Assembly (NCBI RefSeq): GCF_014641595.1
Contig: NZ_BMIA01000002.1
Span: 1,550,001 to 1,614,000 of the forward strand
Source: Dyadobacter endophyticus
GTDB lineage: Bacteria > Bacteroidota > Bacteroidia > Cytophagales > Spirosomataceae
Reading direction: 5' to 3'
Length of the DNA: 64,000 nt
This document shows positions 43,446 to 51,954 of the stretch, piece after piece (the stretch's first letter is position 1; every line of letters begins with the position of its first letter). A program made the position numbers and the translations under genes. Under the pieces are notes generated by a model, which was not told where the DNA came from, made no database searches, and saw only the letters and a program-made list of their open reading frames with translations.

Positions 43446-44246
43446 ATGAAAATGAAGGGAAGAAGCATATTCACGTATGACGTGCATGCCCCCACCACCA
43501 TAACGACCATGTTACGCCCTCGCCGTCAGGAAGGCCAATCGATCATTCAGGAAGGTTTTAACATAGAGCCGCCGGTACCGTTTTCGGAGTATACCGACCT
43601 TTACGGTAACCCTTGCCAGCGTACGATTTTGCCCGTAGGCAGGGTGACGATCAGTACCGAAGTACAAGCGCAGGTGAGCCCAACGAAACCAATTCCGGAC
43701 CCTACACCTGCGTATATGCTTGTAGGGGATTTGCCTGATGAAGTCATGCATTATATTCTCCCGAGTCGGTATTGCCAGTCGGATTTGCACGAAATCAATG
43801 TGTTAGCCATGGAAATAGTCGAAAACCTGGCGCCGGGCTACGAGCAGGTGGAGGCGATCCGGACATGGATTCATAACAATGTGCGCTACCAGTACGGTTT
43901 TTCAGATGCCGCCACAACCGCATTCGACACGGCCCGCAGCCGCGTTGGCGTGTGCCGCGACTTCACGCACCTCGCTATTGCATTATGCCGTAACCTCTGC
44001 ATTCCGACGCGCATGACGGTGGGCTACCTCGATAAATTGAAAGACATGGATTTGCACGCCTGGTTCGAGGTGTTCATCGGTGGTGAATGGTACACGTTCG
44101 ATGCAGTGCAGGAAAAAACCGAAGGTTACCGCATCGAAATCGCCCACGGACGCGACGCCGCAGATGTGGCGATGGTTACCCAATACGGCAATGCAACGCT
44201 GCAATCGCTGCAAGTCGAAGTTGAACTGCTTGAAGCCGAACAGTAA
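43446..44246 (+). CDS. Transglutaminase-like cysteine protease family protein
   Basis: The 266-residue protein has an N-terminal beta region and a transglutaminase core at about residues 150-235. The catalytic triad is visible: Cys in RVGVCRDFTHLAIAL, His in DLHAWFEVFIGGEW and Asp in YTFDAVQ. Such proteins accompany alpha-E, ATP-grasp and Anbu genes. Here Anbu and alpha-E lie 6-8 kb away on the other strand. No signal peptide is present. Confidence 0.85.
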   Translation: MKMKGRSIFTYDVHAPTTITTMLRPRRQEGQSIIQEGFNIEPPVPFSEYTDLYGNPCQRTILPVGRVTISTEVQAQVSPTKPIPDPTPAYMLVGDLPDEVMHYILPSRYCQSDLHEINVLAMEIVENLAPGYEQVEAIRTWIHNNVRYQYGFSDAATTAFDTARSRVGVCRDFTHLAIALCRNLCIPTRMTVGYLDKLKDMDLHAWFEVFIGGEWYTFDAVQEKTEGYRIEIAHGRDAADVAMVTQYGNATLQSLQVEVELLEAEQ

Positions 44247-44251
44247 ACAAA

Positions 44252-44280
44252 AAGCCGGTACCGGATCCCGGTATCGGCTT
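44252..44280. terminator. Bidirectional hairpin between transglutaminase and kbl
   Basis: AAGCCGGTACCGG (44252-44264) pairs with CCGGTATCGGCTT (44268-44280), 13 bp with one G-U pair and a 3-nt loop, between convergent genes. Confidence 0.7.
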
Positions 44281-44313
44281 CGCTCTATTTGGTCTTAGTT
44301 ATTAAAATGGGGC

Positions 44314-45501
44314 CTAAATAACGCCCAGTTCCTTTCCTACTTTCGTAAATGCCGCCACGGCCTTTTCCAAATGCTCCTGCTCGTGGCCTGCGGAGATCTG
44401 CACGCGGATACGCGCCTTGCCCTGCGGAACAACGGGATAGAAAAAGCCGATCACGTAAATGCCTTCATCGAGCAACTTCGCAGCGAACTCCTGCGCCAAT
44501 TTTGCTTCGTAAAGCATGATCGGGACGATCGGGTGCTCACCAGGCAGAATATCGAAGCCCGCTTCGGTCATAGCCTTGCGGAAGTACTGCGTATTCCTTT
44601 CCAGTTTATCGCGCAATGCGGTGGATGAGGTCAGTAAATCGAGTACTTTGATAGAAGCTCCTACAATGGAAGGTGCTAATGTATTTGAAAACAAATAAGG
44701 TCTCGAACGCTGGCGCAGGATTTCCACGATCTCCTTTTTCGCAGCCGTGAAGCCGCCGGATGCCCCGCCCAATGCCTTGCCGTAAGTACCCGTGATAATG
44801 TCTATGCGCCCCATTACATTGCGGTACTCGTGCGTGCCGCGGCCTGTTTTACCCATAAATCCGGTAGCGTGGCATTCGTCGATCATCACCATCGCCTGAT
44901 ATTGCTCAGCCAGATCGCAGATCTTTTCGAGCTGGGCTATGGTGCCGTCCATCGAAAACACGCCGTCGGTTACAACCAGAATGCGGCGGCTTCCCTTGGC
45001 GTCTTCGAGCTGCTTTTGCAGGTCGACCATGTCGTTATGCTTGTAACGGAAACGCTTGGCTTTACAAAGGCGGATCCCATCGATGAGCGAAGCGTGGTTC
45101 AACTCGTCGGAAATAATAGCGTCCTGCTCATTCAGCAACGGTTCGAAAACCCCGCCATTCGCATCGAATGCCGCGGCGTAGAGAATGCAATCCTCGGTAC
45201 CGAGAAATTCGGCCGTTTTTCGTTCAAGCTCTTTGTGAATATCCTGCGTGCCGCATATAAACCGCACCGACGACATCCCGAAACCATGGGAATGAATAGC
45301 ATCGATACCCGCCTTGATCACGTCGGGATGCGAAGAGAGGCCCAGGTAGTTATTTGCACAAAAATTAAGCACATCAGCCCCGTCGGTAGTTGTAATATGC
45401 GCAGACTGCGGCGTGGTGATCACGCGCTCTTTTTTATATAACCCCGCGGAGCGGATCGCTTCCAGTTCACCGACGAGTTGTTCTTGGATGTTACCGTACA
45501 T
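44314..45501 (-). CDS. kbl: Glycine C-acetyltransferase (2-amino-3-ketobutyrate CoA ligase)
   Basis: The 395-residue PLP enzyme cleaves 2-amino-3-ketobutyrate with CoA to glycine and acetyl-CoA. Motifs: [35 protein letters not shown] and the PLP lysine in [14 protein letters not shown]. The open frame extends 29 codons upstream through a TGAATGAG repeat tract, so I chose the ATG at 45501 (MYGNIQEQL), which fits the family. It follows tdh on the same strand, 114 bp away. Confidence 0.93.
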   Translation of the reverse strand: MYGNIQEQLVGELEAIRSAGLYKKERVITTPQSAHITTTDGADVLNFCANNYLGLSSHPDVIKAGIDAIHSHGFGMSSVRFICGTQDIHKELERKTAEFLGTEDCILYAAAFDANGGVFEPLLNEQDAIISDELNHASLIDGIRLCKAKRFRYKHNDMVDLQKQLEDAKGSRRILVVTDGVFSMDGTIAQLEKICDLAEQYQAMVMIDECHATGFMGKTGRGTHEYRNVMGRIDIITGTYGKALGGASGGFTAAKKEIVEILRQRSRPYLFSNTLAPSIVGASIKVLDLLTSSTALRDKLERNTQYFRKAMTEAGFDILPGEHPIVPIMLYEAKLAQEFAAKLLDEGIYVIGFFYPVVPQGKARIRVQISAGHEQEHLEKAVAAFTKVGKELGVI

Positions 45502-45502
45502 A

Positions 45503-45615
45503 ATTGAATGAGTGAATGAGTGAATTTTGAATGAGTGAATGACAGACTTTCGAATGAGCGGATGATTGAATGTCTTGACTCTATTCACTCATTCACTCAT
45601 TGTCTCATTCACTCA
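45503..45615. repeat. TGAATGAG direct and inverted repeats between tdh and kbl
   Basis: On the plus strand about six copies of the 8-bp unit GAATGAGT (some degenerate) occupy 45506-45575, and the inverted unit ACTCATTC recurs about four times at 45584-45614. The two halves can fold into a long imperfect hairpin in the intercistronic mRNA. The units are also direct repeats. Confidence 0.7.
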
Positions 45616-46566
45616 TTAACTAACCAAATGATATTTCTTCCGCAACTCCGTTATCATCTCCTCCGTCATCTTATCAAGCGAGTATGACGGCCGCCAGCCC
45701 CAGTCTTTCCGCGCCTGGGCATCGTCGATTTCCTGGGGCCAGGAGTCGGCGATGGACTGGCGGAAGTCTGGCTTGTAAGTTATGTTGAAGTTTGGAATTA
45801 TCTTTTGAATGCTTTGCGCAATTTCCTGGGGAGAGAAGCTCATTCCGGCGAGGTTGTAGGATGTTCTTACCGAAATCTTTTCGGCTGGTGCTTCCATCAG
45901 CCGGACAGTGGCGTCCATGGCATCGCTGATGTAGATCATCGGCAATGTCGTTTCCGCTTTCAAAAAGCATTCAAATGCTTCGCCCTTCACTGCCTTGTGA
46001 TAAATATCGACCGCATAATCGGTAGTACCACCACCCGGCATCGACTGGTAGCCGACAATGCCCGGGTAACGCAGCGAGCGGATATCGACACCGTAGCGTT
46101 TGAAATAGTAGTTCGACCAGTTCTCACCGGCAGCCTTGCTGATACCGTAAACCGTCGATGGGTCGAGGTACGACCATTGTTCAGCCAATGTGTCCACACG
46201 ATCACCGAAAACGGCAATGGAGCTTGGGTAAAAGACTTTGCTAACCCCGTTTCCACGAGCTACTTCGAGTACGTTGAACCAGGTTTGCATATTAATATGC
46301 CAAGTTCGCAACGGCTCCTCCTCCCCTTTTGCCGAAAGGATGGCGGCGAGATGGTAAATCTGCGTGACACCGTATTTCCTGACGATTGCCGCCATTTCAA
46401 CGGCATTGGTCGCGTCGAGCTGCTCGAAGATCCCAGTCGAAAATTCGGGCATACGGATGTCCGTCGCCACCACTTTTCCCAGTCCGTAAATCTCCCTCAG
46501 ATATTCTACCAGAACAGATCCGATCTGTCCGTTTGCTCCTATTACTAAAACGCAGTCCGTTTTCAT
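45616..46566 (-). CDS. L-threonine 3-dehydrogenase, SDR (epimerase-like) type
   Basis: The 316-residue protein is the short-chain-dehydrogenase/epimerase type of threonine dehydrogenase, not the zinc type. It has VLVIGANGQIGSVLVEYL (NAD-binding), IYHLAAILSAKGEEEP, FYPSSIAVFG, and the active YGISK motif in STVYGISKAAGENW. It oxidises threonine to 2-amino-3-ketobutyrate, which the next gene product (Kbl) cleaves. I chose the ATG at 46566; an in-frame TTG lies 9 bp upstream. The divergent lrp gene and a palindrome lie upstream. Confidence 0.88.
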   Translation of the reverse strand: MKTDCVLVIGANGQIGSVLVEYLREIYGLGKVVATDIRMPEFSTGIFEQLDATNAVEMAAIVRKYGVTQIYHLAAILSAKGEEEPLRTWHINMQTWFNVLEVARGNGVSKVFYPSSIAVFGDRVDTLAEQWSYLDPSTVYGISKAAGENWSNYYFKRYGVDIRSLRYPGIVGYQSMPGGGTTDYAVDIYHKAVKGEAFECFLKAETTLPMIYISDAMDATVRLMEAPAEKISVRTSYNLAGMSFSPQEIAQSIQKIIPNFNITYKPDFRQSIADSWPQEIDDAQARKDWGWRPSYSLDKMTEEMITELRKKYHLVS

Positions 46567-46608
46567 AAAAAACAACTTTTGGGTAAAGCATAAATCACTT
46601 GCAATTTC

Positions 46609-46638
46609 CCATTTGTGAAAATTATTTTCAACAAATGG
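46609..46638. promoter_or_regulatory. Candidate Lrp/AsnC operator
   Basis: CCATTTGTGAAAAT (46609-46622), central T (46623), ATTTTCAACAAATGG (46624-46638): a near-perfect 30-bp palindrome with one base of asymmetry between its arms. It lies 43 bp upstream of the tdh start and 101 bp upstream of lrp, in the shared divergent promoter region. Confidence 0.6.
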
Positions 46639-46667
46639 CGCATTTTGCAGGAAACATTACCACACTA

Positions 46668-46697
46668 TTTGATTTTTATAGCAAAATTTACTTTTTG
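46668..46697 (+). promoter_or_regulatory. Promoter of the lrp gene
   Basis: TTTG (46668-46671), 17 bp, then TACTTTTTG (46689-46697), like the TAnnTTTG -7 box with one extra T. It lies 41 bp before the lrp ATG. Confidence 0.4.
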
Positions 46698-46738
46698 AGG
46701 TTCAATTCGAAACACGTACCAGTAAATATTATTGCCCC

Positions 46739-47200
46739 ATGGAACAGTTGGACAAAATCGATACCAAAATCCTGCGCATCCTGCAAAAAGATGCAAAAAA
46801 AACGACGAAGGAAATCGCAACGATGCTCAACCTGACGGTGTCGCCGGTTTATGAGCGGATCAGAAGATTGGAGAGTCTGGGCTACATCAAACAATATGTG
46901 GCCATTTTAGATAAAAAACTCATTAACAGACACGTTACGACGATCTGCCAGGTGTCGATGCGCTACCATAATGAGGCATTTATAGAGAAGTTCGAGCAAG
47001 AAATACAAAACCTCCACGAGGTACAGGAATGCTACCACATGGCGGGGCAGGTTGATTTCCTGCTAAAAATCAATGTCGCCAGCCTCGACGAGTACCACGA
47101 TTTCGTGAAATATAAGTTGTCCAAGATCGACAACATAGGCGTGCTCAACAGCACCTTCGTGCTGAAGGAGATTAAGCACACCTCGGAATTCTACATTTAA
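46739..47200 (+). CDS. Lrp/AsnC-family transcriptional regulator
   Basis: The 153-residue protein has the AsnC-type winged helix-turn-helix (LDKIDTKILRILQKDAKKTTKEIATMLNLTVSPVYERIRRLESLGYI) and a C-terminal RAM ligand-binding domain (about 65-150), which binds amino acids. It is divergent from tdh-kbl, so threonine or glycine may be its ligand. It is likely to control tdh-kbl and itself through the palindrome between them. Its stop overlaps the end of the MG2 gene by 4 bp, convergently. Confidence 0.92.
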   Translation: MEQLDKIDTKILRILQKDAKKTTKEIATMLNLTVSPVYERIRRLESLGYIKQYVAILDKKLINRHVTTICQVSMRYHNEAFIEKFEQEIQNLHEVQECYHMAGQVDFLLKINVASLDEYHDFVKYKLSKIDNIGVLNSTFVLKEIKHTSEFYI

Positions 47201-49599
47201 AGGCTTCGCTTCTTCACATCGAAGGAAACTGTTTTGCTGCCTGCCGTACCATCCGGCGTAATGCCCTGGATCACGACCTGGTAGCGACCGGTTTGGTCGG
47301 ACGTGTAAAACTCAATGGTCGCTTTGCCGTCTTTGCCGGTCGTAACGTTCGGTGCCCAGTGCAGAAGGTTACGGAAATCGGCTATGCGGCTATTGGCGTT
47401 GTTGCTGTCATATTTCGGCGCATAGAATTCCCTTTGTGCCTGCACGCCCTCGTAGGGCATTACCAGCACTTTGGGATCGAGCTCGAAACCACCGAGGTCG
47501 CCGCGGTAGGTCGAGAAGCTTACAATACCGGTGAAGGTCATTGGCCCCAGGAAATAGCGCGAGCTGATCAATTCTATTTTCTTCACTTTCAGCGGATCCA
47601 TTTCGATGATCTTGTCGGCGTCGAAAACCGGAATACCGTCCAGGAGCATCAGTGGATCGGTGGTGTAGTAGGTGTTAGGAAGCAGTTTGTCGATCATTCG
47701 CAAATGGAATTCCTTTTGGCGCTTACGTACCAGAATTCCTTTCACATATTCCCTTAAAACCTCTTCCATGGTGGGAAAACGGGTAAAATCGTCGAGAAAA
47801 TACTTTTCATCGGGCATCCCGAAGAACGGCAGCGAGTCGGTAAGTACGGCTTTCTTTTCGGCATAAAGCCTCGGCAGGAACGCATTGCCGGTCTGCATAT
47901 TGATGGACCGCGTCAGCAGCTGGCTTTCCAGTTTTTTATCAAAGTAAAACGAAGTAATGGGCGTCGTCGAGAACTGTCTGGAGAACGGTGTCGCCACCTC
48001 GAAGCGGTAGGTCGAGTCGGTTGCCAGGTTGGTTTGCAACGTGATTTCCTTCGGGCCGGTAAACTGGCGTACTTCAAATTTCACCCGGCCTTCTTTATCG
48101 CTCATGTCTACGTACAAGCGCGCAGGCACGTCCAGCGACGCCAGGTACGCTTCTTTGTTCACCGCCGGCGTTCCATCGGCCCGGTTGAGCACGCGGGCGT
48201 TGATGAAATGCCCGTCGTATTCAGGCAAATTTTCAAAACTGACCAACTGACCACCAAAAACCTTGTCCCATTTCAGGCGGCGCCAGCCGTGGGTAAGCAT
48301 CAGGTTGTCGAGCTGCCTGTCGGTGTCCTGATTTACATTTTGAAAATAATAGGCCGGGTTTTCAATATCTCCCTTCAAATCGGCAGTGAGCCACAAATAG
48401 CTGTGAATATCGTGCTGCGGCTGGTATTGGATCGAATCGTCAAGATAGACAGCCACCGACAGATTGCTCCAAGCGGGCAGCGCCTGGCCTGCGGCGGCCG
48501 AAATGTTCATGGCTACTTTCTCCCGCCCGATAAAGCTTTTGCCTACTTGCGCATCGATCGTCAGCTGCTTTTCGGGACGTTTGAAATACAATCTTTCACA
48601 AACCGGTTTCAACTTTTCATTAAAGATCGTAATCTGCGTAATGCCTTCGCCGAGTTTCGCTTTTTCGAGCAAAAAGACCACCTGGCCTTTTCCTAACCCT
48701 TTTTTCCCAAACACGGCATTGGCCTGGCGCGTGTGCGCGAGCAGGAATACATTCACAGGCTCTTCGCTTTCGAGCCTTGCGGTTACCGTCACTTTGACCA
48801 GCGCGGCCGTCGAGTCTTTTACCTGCATTACATACCCCTGCGGCTCGACTTTTGGCAATTCATACTCGAAGCGTTGGCCCTTGCTGTCCGTTATAGCTGC
48901 TTTGTAGGTTACATTATCCTCCGGTTTCAACGCAAAATAGCCAATACCGTTGAGTTCGGGTTCAAACTCCCGGACGGTTTCATTCTGCTGGTTAATGATA
49001 GTTCCTTTAAATTTAATACCCTTACCATCGGCGCCCACGCCGCGGAATGCTATTTTGCCTTCGATACCGCTTACCAGATGGCCACCTTCCGGGAAAAACT
49101 GCACGTCATAGTGCGTTTCCTCTTTCGAGGCCCGGTCGGGATCGAAGCGTACAAAGGGGTTAAGGATAGAAATGGAGGTTTCGAAATAGCTTTCTGCCGA
49201 AAAATTCTTCATCCAGTTGGTATAGCACCGCAGCTTGTATTTCCCGCTCACGAGCGTGGACGGAACGAGCGCTGAGCCATTTCCACGGCCATCGACCATC
49301 GCAAATTTGGTCTGCAATACGGCATTATTCTCGGCGTCGAGCACTTCCAGGTAAGCCACTTTGCTTAGGTCAAGGAACCGGTGTGTAGCGCCATTGAGAT
49401 TATAGGCTTTGAACCACATCGTTTCGCCGACGAGGTAAAACGGCCTGTCGATATGCACGTACAACTTCTCCTGCACGGCCCGCTCGGTATAAAGGCCGAA
49501 CCGCTCCCGCATGGAGGCGAGCATGGCATCGTCCTGCGCATACGAGGAGCTGTAAGATGCCAGCGCCAGCAAACCACAAATAAATGTCCTAAGTCTCAT
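47197..49599 (-). CDS. MG2-like secreted protein with a plug-like C-terminal segment
   Basis: The 800-residue protein has a signal peptide (to about residue 22). Residues about 40-150 match a macroglobulin MG2-type domain (KLYVHIDRPFYLVGETMWFKAYNL...ATHRFLD). Several beta-sandwich segments follow. Near residues 665-725 is PLMLLDGIPVFDADKI and KVKKIELIS, then a TFTGIVSFSTYRG end, which resembles a TonB plug domain but no beta barrel follows. The last 90 residues form another beta domain. It is the last gene of the receptor operon and probably acts in the periplasm or outer membrane. The function is unknown. Confidence 0.75.
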   Translation of the reverse strand: MRLRTFICGLLALASYSSSYAQDDAMLASMRERFGLYTERAVQEKLYVHIDRPFYLVGETMWFKAYNLNGATHRFLDLSKVAYLEVLDAENNAVLQTKFAMVDGRGNGSALVPSTLVSGKYKLRCYTNWMKNFSAESYFETSISILNPFVRFDPDRASKEETHYDVQFFPEGGHLVSGIEGKIAFRGVGADGKGIKFKGTIINQQNETVREFEPELNGIGYFALKPEDNVTYKAAITDSKGQRFEYELPKVEPQGYVMQVKDSTAALVKVTVTARLESEEPVNVFLLAHTRQANAVFGKKGLGKGQVVFLLEKAKLGEGITQITIFNEKLKPVCERLYFKRPEKQLTIDAQVGKSFIGREKVAMNISAAAGQALPAWSNLSVAVYLDDSIQYQPQHDIHSYLWLTADLKGDIENPAYYFQNVNQDTDRQLDNLMLTHGWRRLKWDKVFGGQLVSFENLPEYDGHFINARVLNRADGTPAVNKEAYLASLDVPARLYVDMSDKEGRVKFEVRQFTGPKEITLQTNLATDSTYRFEVATPFSRQFSTTPITSFYFDKKLESQLLTRSINMQTGNAFLPRLYAEKKAVLTDSLPFFGMPDEKYFLDDFTRFPTMEEVLREYVKGILVRKRQKEFHLRMIDKLLPNTYYTTDPLMLLDGIPVFDADKIIEMDPLKVKKIELISSRYFLGPMTFTGIVSFSTYRGDLGGFELDPKVLVMPYEGVQAQREFYAPKYDSNNANSRIADFRNLLHWAPNVTTGKDGKATIEFYTSDQTGRYQVVIQGITPDGTAGSKTVSFDVKKRSL

Positions 49600-49624
49600 T
49601 GTATATTTTCAAACAATAGAATAA

Positions 49625-50803
49625 TCATTGATCCCAAAATGCAGGTTTGGTGGTTGTACCGCCCTGCGACCGGCAGTCAGCACACGTTTCCGACGTCCCC
49701 AGGTAGCCGCTCTTCGGCTGACCCATATAAAAGTAAAGCAGTACCGCAGAGCCTTCGAACGCCTCTTTAAAATCGAGTGTATCCGGGGGCATACAGCGCG
49801 GATAAGAGCCCAGTGTTTCTCTGATGAAAATCCGCTTCTTTTGTTCCTGTGCCGCGCTGAAATAACCGAATACGAGTTCTTTGGCGTCGGCTTTCGCGTG
49901 GATATTACCCGTCACCTGCGAAGGCTGCGGATCGAACAGGCTTCCCGTCCCCTGGGTTGTTTTCGCGAGGTCCGTCCAGTATTCAAATGCTTCGCGCGTC
50001 AGGCCATATTGTTTTACAAGGATCGAATACCCGAAATACAGCTTGTTAGTGCCTATATCAACAATATTGACCGGCAAATCGCGGATTACATCCTGGCTAA
50101 GCTTGATCGTCGACCCGAGCTTGATATCCCTCGACGGCAATGTCCGCCAGCATACGTTGACATTATCGGTCCTTGAAACGATCTCCTTTTTCTCATAATC
50201 GCGCGTCAGGCTGGAATAATATGCCATCCGGTACTCGTAGGTCTCTTCGTAATTCCAGCGGTAAAAACGCGTCTGATTACTCGGGTCATGGGTATTGACA
50301 TAAATCATCATCGCATTTCTGCCCTCGTCCACGCGGTAGGTAATGCTGTCGATCGGCGGAGTTTTGCTCACCACCACGTAATCCGATTCATATTCCCTCC
50401 CGTCGAGACGCTTAATCCTCAACCGGTACCTGGCGTCGCGGTTAAAGGTCGTCGGCGGCAGTATGTACGAGCCGTCACCCACATCCTGGAACGCATAGCT
50501 TTCACCGTTTTCGGCATCGGCGAGGATGGTAGCGCCCCATTCCCTTACGAATTGCCCGCCATCGTTCACGCCCTGGGTGTGACTCAACACAATCTTACTG
50601 GTATCGCCATTTATGTTGAGAAAACCATCCACAACGAGGTAAGTCCCGGGCTTGGTCACTTCCGGCGGCGAGAACGGCTCGATACAGCTTTTGATCACCA
50701 GTCCCGTCGCCACCAGTATTCCGCATGAAACCCATCGTCTCCATTTTCCCGGCCCGTAGCCACTTTTCAGCTTTTTGATGAAGTTTATTCCTCTCACAAT
50801 CAT
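49625..50803 (-). CDS. DUF4249 lipoprotein
   Basis: The 392-residue protein has a lipobox ending VIKSC (Cys40; the signal is long) directly followed by IEPFSPPEV, as in its neighbour. The rest is beta-rich DUF4249: LVVDGFLNINGD, YRLRIKRLDGREYESD, DSITYRV and FYRWNYEETYEYR. DUF4249 proteins are partners of TonB-dependent receptors in Bacteroidota. It is downstream of a paralogue, 14 bp away. Confidence 0.85.
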   Translation of the reverse strand: MIVRGINFIKKLKSGYGPGKWRRWVSCGILVATGLVIKSCIEPFSPPEVTKPGTYLVVDGFLNINGDTSKIVLSHTQGVNDGGQFVREWGATILADAENGESYAFQDVGDGSYILPPTTFNRDARYRLRIKRLDGREYESDYVVVSKTPPIDSITYRVDEGRNAMMIYVNTHDPSNQTRFYRWNYEETYEYRMAYYSSLTRDYEKKEIVSRTDNVNVCWRTLPSRDIKLGSTIKLSQDVIRDLPVNIVDIGTNKLYFGYSILVKQYGLTREAFEYWTDLAKTTQGTGSLFDPQPSQVTGNIHAKADAKELVFGYFSAAQEQKKRIFIRETLGSYPRCMPPDTLDFKEAFEGSAVLLYFYMGQPKSGYLGTSETCADCRSQGGTTTKPAFWDQ

Positions 50804-50817
50804 TCCTTATAAATTCA

Positions 50818-51948
50818 TTACCAATACGAAGGTCTTTCGGTGGTACCGCCCTGCAGGCGGCAATCGGCGCAGGAATGCGCCGCTACCAGAACGGAGTCGG
50901 AACGCGGGCCCCAGTATGTCAGGAGCAGTTTCGCGGTATTCAGTGCACATTCGTCGGCATCCCGTGGCGAACAGCGGATCGGGATCGTATCGGGTTCGGT
51001 ACAACGCGGGAATGTGCCGAGCCGCGGTGATACCGTGTACCTCCGGGTCTCTTCGGTAGCCGCACTGAAATAGCCGAAGGCCAGCAAGCGCGGATTGGCG
51101 ACATTCCGGATGTTGCCCGTCACTTGCGAGGGCAATACATCAAAAAGGCTTCCCGTTCCCTGCGTCGTTTTGGCCAGATCAGTCCAATATTCAAAAGCCT
51201 GGCGCGACAAGCCATATTGCCTTACCAAAATGCTGTATTTGATAAAAAGCTTGTTGGTAGAAATCGGCACCCGGTTCAACGGCAGGTCCTTGATCACGTC
51301 GCTGCTGAGCTTGACCGTACTGCCCAGCAGAATGCTGCCCGACTTCAATTTCCCCCAGCATTTATTGATGTTCTCAGGCCTTATCACCACCGAATCATTC
51401 CTGACCATCAATGCGGAATAATAGGCGGCTTCGTATTCCCAAGTTTCCTCGAATTTCCAGCGGTAAAACTGTGTCTTATTCTGCGCATCGTGCGTGTTCA
51501 CATAAAACACAGCCGCATTCAGCACCGGGTCGACTTTGTAGGTGACACTATCGATAACAGGCGTAATACTTACACCGACAAATTCAGACAGGTATTCCTG
51601 ACCGTCCTTCGTCTTGATCCGCAGCCTGTACTTGCCCGAGCGATTGTATTGGCGTGGCGGCAATGTATAAACGGCTGCACCGGTTTCTGTCAGCGGCATC
51701 GTTTCTCCGTTCTCTTCCTCCACTGCCAGCTGTGCGCCCCTTTCGATAGCCGGCATTGCATTTGCATTTACATTCTGTGTTCGCCGCAACTCGATACGCG
51801 TCGAATCGGTGCCGCTCACATTCAGGAAACCGTCGATTACCAGGTAATTCTCATCCGAATTAACCTCAGGTGGCGAAAACGGTTCTATACAACTGTCGAC
51901 GATCAGCAGCAATACAAAAAAACCTACTTTTAAAAACCAATATCTCAT
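50818..51948 (-). CDS. DUF4249 lipoprotein (paralogue)
   Basis: The 376-residue protein has a clear lipoprotein signal (LLLIVDSC, Cys20) and then IEPFSPPEV, identical to the paralogue downstream. It shares YLVIDGFLNVSG, PPRQYNRSGKYRLRIKTKDGQEY, FYRWKFEETWEYE, and the C-terminal CADCRLQGGTT. It starts 6 bp after the TonB receptor gene, so it is translationally linked to it. The pair most likely arose by tandem duplication. Confidence 0.87.
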   Translation of the reverse strand: MRYWFLKVGFFVLLLIVDSCIEPFSPPEVNSDENYLVIDGFLNVSGTDSTRIELRRTQNVNANAMPAIERGAQLAVEEENGETMPLTETGAAVYTLPPRQYNRSGKYRLRIKTKDGQEYLSEFVGVSITPVIDSVTYKVDPVLNAAVFYVNTHDAQNKTQFYRWKFEETWEYEAAYYSALMVRNDSVVIRPENINKCWGKLKSGSILLGSTVKLSSDVIKDLPLNRVPISTNKLFIKYSILVRQYGLSRQAFEYWTDLAKTTQGTGSLFDVLPSQVTGNIRNVANPRLLAFGYFSAATEETRRYTVSPRLGTFPRCTEPDTIPIRCSPRDADECALNTAKLLLTYWGPRSDSVLVAAHSCADCRLQGGTTERPSYW

Positions 51949-51954
51949 AGCTGT

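Noticed and set aside
45503-45615. CRISPR-like array
   Set aside because: Units are 8 bp without spacers of constant length, and no cas genes are present.
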